Shown one piece after another: positions 38,001 to 46,136 of a stretch of DNA of 64,000 nucleotides. How positions within the stretch are numbered: position 1 is the first letter of the stretch; each line of letters starts with the position of its first letter. This DNA comes from Pseudomonadota bacterium (lineage in GTDB: Bacteria > Verrucomicrobiota > Verrucomicrobiia > Limisphaerales > SXTU01), in assembly GCA_009924135.1 (NCBI GenBank), contig RFSE01000002.1, positions 26,005 through 90,004 on the forward strand. Direction: 5' to 3'. The notes beneath the pieces were generated by a model. The model did not search any database. It worked only from the letters and a program-made list of their open reading frames with translations, and was not told the origin of the DNA. A program made the translations under genes and the position numbers.

Positions 38001-39212
38001 TTACTTGCCGCTTACGTCCACGGCGAGCAGTTCGCCCGGGGTGTTGCGCACGTAGATGTGGCCGTTGGCCAGCACCGGGGCGGTCCAGCACTTCTTGCCG
38101 AGGACCTGCGCACGGGCGAGGGCGTTAAAGCCTTTCGGCGAGGCCGCGACGATGACCAGCTCGCCGGTCTCGCTGAACACGATCAGCTTCCCGTCCGCCG
38201 CCGTGAGCGAGCCAATGCCGAGGCCTTTCTGCGACCACTTGGTCTCGCCGGTCTGCCAGTCGAGGCAGCGCAGTTCGCCGCCCGCTTTGCCAGCCTGGCC
38301 GTGGAAGGTGTAGAGATGTCCGCCCAGCACGACGCCCGCGTTGAACTGCGTCCAGGTCTCGGTTTTCCACGCGGCAACTGGTTCGCCGTCGCGGAGGTTC
38401 AGCTTCGTGGCGAGCGTGTTCTCACCGGAAAGCAGGACGGCTCCGTCCTGGATCAGCGGCGCACCGGCGTTGGTGTCGTAGCTGGAAGTGAACTTACGGG
38501 TCCAGCGCACCTTGCCGGTCGCCACCTCCACGGCAGCACACTCGCGATGGCTGAGGATGGCGACGCACCGGGTGCCGTCGAGATCGAACGGGATCGGTGT
38601 GGCGTAGGCGGCGGAGGCCTTGCCGTTCTGCCAGACGACCTTGCCCGTGGCCTTGTCGAGCGCGGTGCCCTGGCTGCCAACATTGAGAATGACGAGCTTG
38701 CCCTCAACGAGCGGCGACCCGGCGAAACCCCACTCGGGCACTTCGACGCCGAGTTCGGCGACGAGCTGCTTCTGGTAAACGACTTTGCCCGTCGCCAGTT
38801 CGAGGCAGAAAAAGTCGCCCTGCCGGCTGAGCTGATAAACGCGGTCACCGTCAATCGTCGGCGTGCCGGTCGTGCCGCCTTCGAAGTACTTGTTGCCCAG
38901 CGGGGCGGCATAACTGTGCTTCCACAATTCCTTGCCGGTCGCAGCATCCAGACAGACGAGCGTGTCCTGACCCTTCGCGTGACCGTCGTGTCCGGTGGCG
39001 ATGACCTTGCCGCCACTGACCACGACGGAGGAAAAACCCAGGCCCACCTTGGCGCGCCACGCCACCTTTGGACCGTCCGCAGACCAGGTGGAGGACCAAC
39101 CGGTTTCGCGGGAAGCACCGTTCAAGTCCGGGCCGCGAAACCTCGGCCAGTCGACGGCCTGAGTGGTGACAATGGTGGCGGCGAGCAGTGAAAGGCAGAG
39201 GACGGAACGCAT
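38001..39212 (-). CDS. Secreted PQQ-like beta-propeller repeat protein
   Basis: Signal peptide MRSVLCLSLLAATIVTTQA; DWPRFRGPDLNGAS; repeated CLDAATGKELWKH / CLELATGKVVYQK / ALDKATGKVVWQN. Confidence 0.92.
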   Translation of the reverse strand: MRSVLCLSLLAATIVTTQAVDWPRFRGPDLNGASRETGWSSTWSADGPKVAWRAKVGLGFSSVVVSGGKVIATGHDGHAKGQDTLVCLDAATGKELWKHSYAAPLGNKYFEGGTTGTPTIDGDRVYQLSRQGDFFCLELATGKVVYQKQLVAELGVEVPEWGFAGSPLVEGKLVILNVGSQGTALDKATGKVVWQNGKASAAYATPIPFDLDGTRCVAILSHRECAAVEVATGKVRWTRKFTSSYDTNAGAPLIQDGAVLLSGENTLATKLNLRDGEPVAAWKTETWTQFNAGVVLGGHLYTFHGQAGKAGGELRCLDWQTGETKWSQKGLGIGSLTAADGKLIVFSETGELVIVAASPKGFNALARAQVLGKKCWTAPVLANGHIYVRNTPGELLAVDVSGK

Positions 39213-39257
39213 GTTCTGAGCTTGGCCGGAAGCAATACGGAGTCAAGGCAGGCGTCG

Positions 39258-39590
39258 TGAACCACCGAGGCACAGAGAACACAGAGAAGGAATCAGGAAA
39301 GCAGGAAAGAAGGAATAAAGGACCGCTTTGACTTCTGGCGCAGCTTTGTCTCTTGTAGGCGTAATGCTAACAGCGGAACAGGTTAGGTAAAATTCAGCGT
39401 GCTGAAAAGGGTAGCCGTTCTCCCTCACCCCGGCCCTCTCCCAGCGGGAGAGGGCCGGGGTGAGGGAGAAATCGTTCATTGGTTCAAATCGGGGATTCCG
39501 CCAGAGCGTTCCAGTAATTGGTCTGAGGTTTCATTACTGCCTTCCTGCCTTCCTGATTCATCTCTGTGTCCTCTGTGCCTCTGTGGTTCA
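39258..39590. repeat. Long imperfect inverted repeat flanking a perfect palindrome
   Basis: Left arm 39258-39316 tgaaccaccgaggcacagagaacacagagaaggaatcaggaaagcaggaaagaaggaat; right arm 39533-39590 attactgccttcctgccttcctgattcatctctgtgtcctctgtgcctctgtggttca is its near reverse complement. Confidence 0.88.
39418..39470. repeat. Perfect 25-bp-stem palindrome with 3-nt loop (REP-like)
   Basis: ttctccctcaccccggccctctccc agc gggagagggccggggtgagggagaa. Confidence 0.97.
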
Positions 39591-40784
39591 CCCCTTCACC
39601 ACGAGCCGCGCGATTTCCTCACCGATGGCCAGCGAAGCTGTCGCGGCCGGGCTGGGAGCGTTGAGGACATGGAGCGCCCGAGGCCGCGCGACCAGGCAGA
39701 AATCCTGCACGAGCGTGCCGTCCGGCGACATCGCCTGCGCCCGCACTCCCGCACCGCCCGGCTCCAGATCGTCCTCCCGGATTTCGGGGACCAACCGTTG
39801 GAGGGACTGGCAGAACAGCTCTTTGCTGAAACTGCGTTTGATCTCCTCCCAGCTCATGCGCTGGTGTTTGCCGAGGAAGTTCCACAGGCCCTCGAAGGTC
39901 ACCGCGTCCAGCAGGTCGGCAACATTCAGGTCCGTCTTCGTATAGCCCTCGCGGGCGAAGGCCAGCACGGCGTTGGGGCCCGCCTCGATGCCCCCATGGA
40001 TCATCCGCGTGTAATGCACGCCGAGGAACGGGAACTGCGGATCGGGCACCGGATAGATCAGGTGGCGCACGAGCGACTCACGTTCTTTCTTGAGCTGATA
40101 GTATTCGCCGCGAAAGGGGACGATCCGCACGTCGCGCTGCTCGCCGGCCAGCTCGCTCACCCGGTCACTATACAGGCCGGCGCACGTCACGAGATACGTG
40201 CCTTCAAATTCGCCGGCCGTCGTCTCCGCCACCCAGCCGGTGGAACTCTCGCGCAAGGCCGTGACGCGTGCGGAAGTCACCACCCGGTTCCCCGCCTTGG
40301 TAATGAGTTCCAGCATCGTGGCGCAGACCCGCGCATAGTCCACGATGCCTTCCTGCGGCACGTGCAACGCGGCGACCCCGCCGACATGCGGCTCGATCTC
40401 ACGCATCTGCTCCGGCCCCAGCCAGCGCAGACCAGCCAGCCCGTTCTGCGTGCCGCGCTCCTGCAAATTTTTCAGCCGCGCAACCTCAGTCTCGTCCACG
40501 GCCACCACGAGCTTGCCGCAAACGTCATGGGGAATCGCGTGCTCGTGGCAAAACTCGGTCATCTCCGCGACCCCGCTGACGGCGAGGCGGGCCTTGAGCG
40601 AGCCGGGTTTGTAGTAAAGTCCGCAGTGGAGCACGCCGCTGTTGTGCGTGCTCTGGTGACGGCCCACGCCCGGCTCCTTTTCGAGGACGGTGATGCGCGC
40701 GTCAGGGAGCTTGCGCGCGAGTTTGATGGCGGTCGCCATGCCCACAATGCCGCCGCCGATGATGAGAAAGTGTTGGTCAGCCAC
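39588..40784 (-). CDS. lhgO: L-2-hydroxyglutarate oxidase
   Basis: FLIIGGGIVGMATAIKLARKLPDARITVLEKEPGVGRHQSTHNSGVLHCGLYYKPGSLKA is LhgO-like. Confidence 0.92.
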   Translation of the reverse strand: MADQHFLIIGGGIVGMATAIKLARKLPDARITVLEKEPGVGRHQSTHNSGVLHCGLYYKPGSLKARLAVSGVAEMTEFCHEHAIPHDVCGKLVVAVDETEVARLKNLQERGTQNGLAGLRWLGPEQMREIEPHVGGVAALHVPQEGIVDYARVCATMLELITKAGNRVVTSARVTALRESSTGWVAETTAGEFEGTYLVTCAGLYSDRVSELAGEQRDVRIVPFRGEYYQLKKERESLVRHLIYPVPDPQFPFLGVHYTRMIHGGIEAGPNAVLAFAREGYTKTDLNVADLLDAVTFEGLWNFLGKHQRMSWEEIKRSFSKELFCQSLQRLVPEIREDDLEPGGAGVRAQAMSPDGTLVQDFCLVARPRALHVLNAPSPAATASLAIGEEIARLVVKG

Positions 40785-41027
40785 AACGCGTGAAGGGTGA
40801 GAGTACGCGGGCAGGCTGGCAAGTGCTCACCCGGCAGATTCATCGATCCCCTGCCCTGCTTCTCGGCCTCACCCGTCGGGCATCTTCGTCAGACACGATT
40901 GTTCACGTGTCTGGCATCTCCCTCGCTTTCGCGGTGCCAGTGACCGCGGGCGGAGGGATCGCACTTAGTCCAAGCTAACGCGGACTGCCACTTGAAGGGA
41001 CGCGTCGCACCCAAGACCAGACTCGAT

Positions 41028-42323
41028 TCAAGCAGCGGACCGCAATTCCGACAGCGCCCCCGTGCTGCTGCCAAAGCGGGCCGTCTCGATACCGGCGTGT
41101 TGCAGCATGCGCACAAACAGATTCGACATCGGAGTGTTTTTCTTCCGGTCGAAGGCGAGATGGCCGGGATGCTTGAAGCCGCCACCGGCGAAGATGACAG
41201 GCAGATTGTCAGACGAGTGCGCGGAGGCATCGCCAAGATTGCTGACGAAGAGGATCTGGGTGCGGTCTAGGAGCGGGCGGCCGTTTTCATCCGCAGCGAC
41301 CAGCTTGTCGAGGAAGCCGCCGAAGTTCCGGTATTCCTTCTCTTCGTAGCGCGCGAGCTGCTCGATCTTCGCTGGGTCCTTGCCGTGGTGTGAGGCGTCG
41401 TGATGGCCGATGGCGAGGTCAGGCTGGTTGGTCTGGTTGTGCTCGCCCAGACCGAGCACGACGAGGCGGGTGGAATCGGTCTGCAAGGCGAGCTGCACCA
41501 GCATGAACCATTGTTGCTGGCCGGCGACCCAGTGATCGGCCTTCTCGAACTCGCGCACCATCGCGGGAACTTTGGGCTTCGGTTTCGCCGCCCAGGCCTG
41601 ATCCTGCTGCAGGAAGCCCTCGGCCTCGCGGATCGAGTTGGTGAGCAGGTCCAGGCGGTCGCGGTCGGCCCCGCCGAGTTCACGGTTCAAAGATTTCAAC
41701 TGGCCGCGCACGCCATCAAGGATGCTCTGACCGTTCGCCAGGCGCTTCATCTCGCGGGTGACTTCCTCGGGCGTGCCATCCATGAAGAGGCGCCGGAAGA
41801 GCCGGGCACGGTTGTTCTCGAACGGCGTAGGCACACCCTTCTCGTTCCACGAGAGCGAGGCGCAGTTTGCCGTGTTGAGCACGAGGTGCGGTACCCGCGT
41901 CTCCGCCCCGATGCGCTGCGCGACGAACTGGTCGAGCGAGATGCTGTTGTGAATGTCGTCCGCGCGCTTGATGCCCTCCGGCGCGACGCCGGTAAAGATG
42001 GCGGACTCGGTGTGGTGCGAGTTCGGATAGCCCACATGCCCCATGCCGGAGATGACGGTGAAACGTCCCCGATGCGGCTCCAGCAACTTCAGGTAGCGTG
42101 TGGCCTCATAGTCGGGACCAGCCTTTTCCGGAAACAGGAAGGGGTAATAAGTCCCCAGCGGCCGGTGGATGAGCACCATGCGCTGCGGCTGGAGCGCCTT
42201 CGCCAACGCCTTGGACTCCGCACCAACGACCACCGGCAGCATGGCATCGAGAAGCGGCAGCGAAAGCGACACGGCGCCCGCACGGAGGAACGTACGGCGA
42301 TCAAGACAACGCGCGTTAAGCAT
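41028..42323 (-). CDS. DUF1552 domain protein with Tat-like signal
   Basis: MLNARCLDRRTFLRAGAVSLSLPLLDAMLPV; MVLIHRPLGTYYPFLFPEKAGPDYEATRYLKLLEPHRGRFTVISGMGH; paralog of 49649-51001. Confidence 0.9.
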   Translation of the reverse strand: MLNARCLDRRTFLRAGAVSLSLPLLDAMLPVVVGAESKALAKALQPQRMVLIHRPLGTYYPFLFPEKAGPDYEATRYLKLLEPHRGRFTVISGMGHVGYPNSHHTESAIFTGVAPEGIKRADDIHNSISLDQFVAQRIGAETRVPHLVLNTANCASLSWNEKGVPTPFENNRARLFRRLFMDGTPEEVTREMKRLANGQSILDGVRGQLKSLNRELGGADRDRLDLLTNSIREAEGFLQQDQAWAAKPKPKVPAMVREFEKADHWVAGQQQWFMLVQLALQTDSTRLVVLGLGEHNQTNQPDLAIGHHDASHHGKDPAKIEQLARYEEKEYRNFGGFLDKLVAADENGRPLLDRTQILFVSNLGDASAHSSDNLPVIFAGGGFKHPGHLAFDRKKNTPMSNLFVRMLQHAGIETARFGSSTGALSELRSAA

Positions 42324-42352
42324 GGGGAATGGATGGTAGAGGTGGAGGATTT

Positions 42353-42415
42353 GGCAAGGGAATTTGGGGCACAAGAATGGGAGGACAAAATTCCATTGCC
42401 CTAAATTCCTCTGCC
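42353..42415. repeat. Inverted repeat GGCAAGGGAATTTGGGGCA / TGCCCTAAATTCCTCTGCC
   Basis: Arms 42353-42371 and 42397-42415, 3 mismatches in 19. Confidence 0.75.
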
Positions 42416-42452
42416 CAATCTCGGGTAGAATTGTGTCCAGTTGATTCTGTCT

Positions 42453-44957
42453 TCATTTGCTGAGAAATACCGGGCTTTGCACCACGGCATGGACGAGCGC
42501 ACGGAAGCCGTGGTGCTGCTGGCGTACGTCAGTCACAATTGGTTCGACCACGGCGCGGTCGGCGAACTGGATGTCCGCGCCGGTGGCGTAGGTGAGGAGT
42601 TTTTGTGCCAGGTTGCGAGTGAGCTGGTCTGGGTCGCGCAAGAGCAGGCGCTTGTAGTCGTCAATGTTGGCAAAGGCCTGGCCGGCGGCGGTTTCGCCGG
42701 CGGGCTCGACGGGCCGGGCGAGCCAGACTTTCTTGCCCGGATAATTGGCCAGTTCCGCGTAGTCGCCCCCCTTGGGCGGCGGCTGCTTCACGCGGTAACG
42801 CTCGCGCCAGCCACCCACGACATCGAAGTTCTCCAGAGCAAACCCCGGCGGGTCGATGTGGACATGACACGAGGCGCACACGGCCACGTTCTTGTGCTTG
42901 TCCAATTGCTCACGTAGCGTCGTCGCGCCGCGAATGTCTGGCTCGATGGCGGCCACATCGGCGGGCGGAGGCGGAGGCGGTTTGCCGATGATCCGTTCCA
43001 ACATCCACGCGCCGCGCTTCACGGGCGAGGTGTAGGTGGCGTTGGTGGTGAGCTTGAGCAAGCTGGCGTGCGTGATGAGCCCGCCACGATGCGAACCAGA
43101 CGGGAGATTCACGCGGCACAGCTCCAGCCCAAGCACACCGGGCAGGCCGTAATGCTTCGCCAGCCGGGCGTTGAGGAAGGTCCAGTCCGAGTGAACGAAC
43201 GCGCTGGTGGGCAGGTCGTGGGCGAGCACCTCGGCAAAGAACTTCGTCGTCTCCAGCGGCATGGACCACGCGAGCAGGTCGTCGTATTCCAAGTAGAGCG
43301 CGTCGGGTTTCATGTCCTGAAACTTGCGCAGATCCAGCCACTGGCCGGTGAAGCCGGTGATGAACCGTTGCGCCTTCGGGTCCTTGAGCAACCGCTCCGT
43401 CTGCGCCCGCAGGTTCGCCGGCTTGAGCAACTCGCCCTTCGCCGCGAGCGCGGTCAGTTCGTCATCCGGGAGCGAATTCCACAGCAACCGCGCCAGTCGC
43501 GCCGCCACGGCAAAGTCATCGAGCCGCCCGGGCTTCTCGACGTAGAGCAGGAAGTGCGGCGAGCAAAGCGCGGCCTTGTACCCGGCGCGCATCGCCTCGC
43601 CGAAGCGCTCGCCCTGATCGAGCTGCTCGTGGACGAAGCGCACGAAGTAAGCCACGGTATCCTCGCTCACCGGCCGGCGAAAGGCGCGCGGCAGGAAGGC
43701 GCGCAACAGCCGCTCCGCATCGGCTTTCGGTTCCCGCGAGACGGGCGAGAGCGGGTACTTGGAATACTCGCCGGGGACGGACCATTTCTTCCAGTCGTCG
43801 CGGACCGGCTTGCCGGCGAGCGTGTCATCAAGGTAGCGGGAGGGCACCTGCGGCAGATCACCGAAGAGGCGCGCATAACCCACGCCCGCATCCAGCGGAC
43901 CTTCAAGTTCGATCCAATCCACCGCCAGTCCGGGGCCTTTGAAGTCGTCGCCGACCGGTTCGCCGTTGCGCTGCTTTTTCAGATCCTGAAAAAAAGTCAG
44001 GTCCAGGCCTTCGAGATAGACCTGCTCACCCGCCGGAAGCGCAGCCTCCACTTCCACGACCCGCGCACGGTCCGCTGGCGCATCGAAGTGGTCGAGCACG
44101 TGCTGGAGTTTTTCGTGGGCGAAACGGTCGGAACTGATTTTACCAACCAGCATCGGGATGGACTTGCCGTCGGTGTTCACCGCCCGGACGGACGCGCGGA
44201 TGCGATAGCGGCCCGGCGCGGGCGTGGGCGGCGTGGTGACACTGCCATGTTTGTAGAGCCGCGCGCATAACACGATGGTGTCTCCTTCGAACCGCACGAA
44301 CGGCGCGGTGCCCTCGCGATTGGGCTTGGGCCGGCTGTCGAGGAACTGCCGGCCAGTCCAGCGCCGCACGGCATTCGTCAGCGGCCACGCGGGCAGCGCG
44401 GCTGCCAGCGCCCGGTCTGCCGCCTCCTGATAACGCACCAGATGCGTGGCGGAAGTCTCCAACGCGCTGCTGACCTTATCGAAGCCCGCCGCCCCGTTGT
44501 CTTCCGGCAACAGATCTTTGAGCGGCGCGGTGATGCCGAGCAGGTCATGCACCGTGTGCTCGTATTCCGTGCGGTTCATCCGCCGCACCACGACGCGGCC
44601 CGCCGCCTGCTGGCGGGCGGCGGACGCCGTGTGAAGTTCCGTGCCGAGCGATTTTAAGAACGCGCCGCGTTCCTCCGGAGCAGGCTGCGTACTTTTCTTC
44701 GGCGGCATCTCGCCCTTCGCCAGGCGGTCGAACAACTTTTCCCAGATTGCGAAGGACTTGGGCGTGCTCCAGTTGGGTTGAAGCGCAACCAGGTCCAACC
44801 CGCCCTTCTTGGTGTCCGCGTCATGGCACTCGATGCAATGCGCTTTAATAAACGCGGCCGGTGTTGCCGCAGCAGAAGCGGTACAGACGACCGCAATCAA
44901 GACGAAGCAATTTAGGGCAAAGCGCTTCATGTATTTCCAAATTTCGTGCATCCTCAA
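42453..44957 (-). CDS. DUF1592-type (DUF1587/1592/1588/1585) secreted protein with c-type haem motifs
   Basis: CIECH near N-terminus; MNRTEYEHTVHDLLG; RRPVSEDTVAYFVRF; SPHFLLYVE; SDWTFLNARLAKHYGLPGV; CASCHVHIDPPGFALENFD. Confidence 0.92.
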   Translation of the reverse strand: MRMHEIWKYMKRFALNCFVLIAVVCTASAAATPAAFIKAHCIECHDADTKKGGLDLVALQPNWSTPKSFAIWEKLFDRLAKGEMPPKKSTQPAPEERGAFLKSLGTELHTASAARQQAAGRVVVRRMNRTEYEHTVHDLLGITAPLKDLLPEDNGAAGFDKVSSALETSATHLVRYQEAADRALAAALPAWPLTNAVRRWTGRQFLDSRPKPNREGTAPFVRFEGDTIVLCARLYKHGSVTTPPTPAPGRYRIRASVRAVNTDGKSIPMLVGKISSDRFAHEKLQHVLDHFDAPADRARVVEVEAALPAGEQVYLEGLDLTFFQDLKKQRNGEPVGDDFKGPGLAVDWIELEGPLDAGVGYARLFGDLPQVPSRYLDDTLAGKPVRDDWKKWSVPGEYSKYPLSPVSREPKADAERLLRAFLPRAFRRPVSEDTVAYFVRFVHEQLDQGERFGEAMRAGYKAALCSPHFLLYVEKPGRLDDFAVAARLARLLWNSLPDDELTALAAKGELLKPANLRAQTERLLKDPKAQRFITGFTGQWLDLRKFQDMKPDALYLEYDDLLAWSMPLETTKFFAEVLAHDLPTSAFVHSDWTFLNARLAKHYGLPGVLGLELCRVNLPSGSHRGGLITHASLLKLTTNATYTSPVKRGAWMLERIIGKPPPPPPADVAAIEPDIRGATTLREQLDKHKNVAVCASCHVHIDPPGFALENFDVVGGWRERYRVKQPPPKGGDYAELANYPGKKVWLARPVEPAGETAAGQAFANIDDYKRLLLRDPDQLTRNLAQKLLTYATGADIQFADRAVVEPIVTDVRQQHHGFRALVHAVVQSPVFLSK

Positions 44958-44961
44958 TTGA

Positions 44962-46113
44962 TTACCGGTCCTCCATGAACTTCACCCGCTCCTCAGAGGG
45001 GATGGTCACGAATTTCCAAGTGTCGCACTTCACGCGGATGATGCGGCCGGGGCGGTAGCCGTCGAGCAGTTCGGCGAACTTCATCCGGATCTGGATGCCG
45101 CTGCTGCCGGGCGGCGGGTTCGGCGTTTCCTTCCACTCGACCACCTGGCCGATCTTCTTGTCGCTGCGATGAAACCAAGTGCGCAGGGTCTTCTCGGCGA
45201 CCGCCACGCCGTAGCCTTTGTCCTGCGTGGTCTTGAGGTCGTCGTAGAGCGATTGATCCATGCCGCCGAAGAGCGTGAGGGTGACGAGGCCGCCGCCAAA
45301 GTCGAAGTTCTCCACGGCATCAATCCAGCCGGGCAACCAGCGTTGACGTTGGAAGAGTACGTGCCGACGCCGCTGGTGTTCCGTGGCGGCCTGGCGGGCC
45401 GCATCATCCAGCCAGAGGTCGGAGACCGTGAACTCCTTGTCGCGCCAGCCCTGCGACCAGGTGAGATTGAGCTGGACCGTGGTGTCGGGCGCGACGTCCT
45501 TCAACTCGACCCGCGTGCGGCCTTTCCAAACCCGGGTGACATTGTCGATGTCGATGATGTAGGGCTTGTTGATGCCATCCTTCGCCATGGTTCCCGTCGG
45601 GGTCACGTTCAACTTGCCCTTGGCTTCATCGACCGAAACCACCTTCCAAGCCTGGCCCCGGCGCTGGTAAAAACTGAAGTCATCTTCGAGCGAGAGGCCG
45701 TGGTTGTATTTGATTTCATATTTCTCCTGGCTCTTGGGCAACGGCGGGATGGTCTTCTCCTCACCCGGCGGCGGCACGAAAAAGTATCCGTGCAGGTGCG
45801 TGCCGATGGGAATGTCGCGCAGCTCCGCAGGTGCGCCGTTGAACCAGCACATGGCATACGGCAGCAGGGCGAACGAATGCAGCGCGCCGGATTGATAACG
45901 GTCGTGCGGCTCATTGCCATCAATGCGCAACGCGCCGCGCCGGTTGGCGGGATCAAGCACCACCAGTTCGCCGGACAAGTAGTGACCTGAGTCGGGCGGC
46001 GGAAACTGGCCGGGCTGGGGAATGTGGTCGGCGGCGGAAACGGAGTGTGCCAGCGGTGACATGGCAGCACCGAGACCAAGCAGATGGAGGAACTGGCGGC
46101 GGGAAAGTTTCAT
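44962..46113 (-). CDS. Unassigned exported family X, copy 1
   Basis: Tat-like MKLSRRQFLHLLGLGAA; PQPGQFPPPDSGHYLSGELVVLDPANRRGALRIDG...APAELRDIPIGTHLHGYFFVPP...SLEDDFSFYQRRGQAWKV. Clear paralog of 48510-49652. Confidence 0.85.
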   Translation of the reverse strand: MKLSRRQFLHLLGLGAAMSPLAHSVSAADHIPQPGQFPPPDSGHYLSGELVVLDPANRRGALRIDGNEPHDRYQSGALHSFALLPYAMCWFNGAPAELRDIPIGTHLHGYFFVPPPGEEKTIPPLPKSQEKYEIKYNHGLSLEDDFSFYQRRGQAWKVVSVDEAKGKLNVTPTGTMAKDGINKPYIIDIDNVTRVWKGRTRVELKDVAPDTTVQLNLTWSQGWRDKEFTVSDLWLDDAARQAATEHQRRRHVLFQRQRWLPGWIDAVENFDFGGGLVTLTLFGGMDQSLYDDLKTTQDKGYGVAVAEKTLRTWFHRSDKKIGQVVEWKETPNPPPGSSGIQIRMKFAELLDGYRPGRIIRVKCDTWKFVTIPSEERVKFMEDR

Positions 46114-46136
46114 TTCTTGATGTGCTCGGAACGGAC

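Noticed and set aside
39399-40793. 464-aa plus-strand ORF
   Set aside because: Antisense to lhgO and includes the palindrome.
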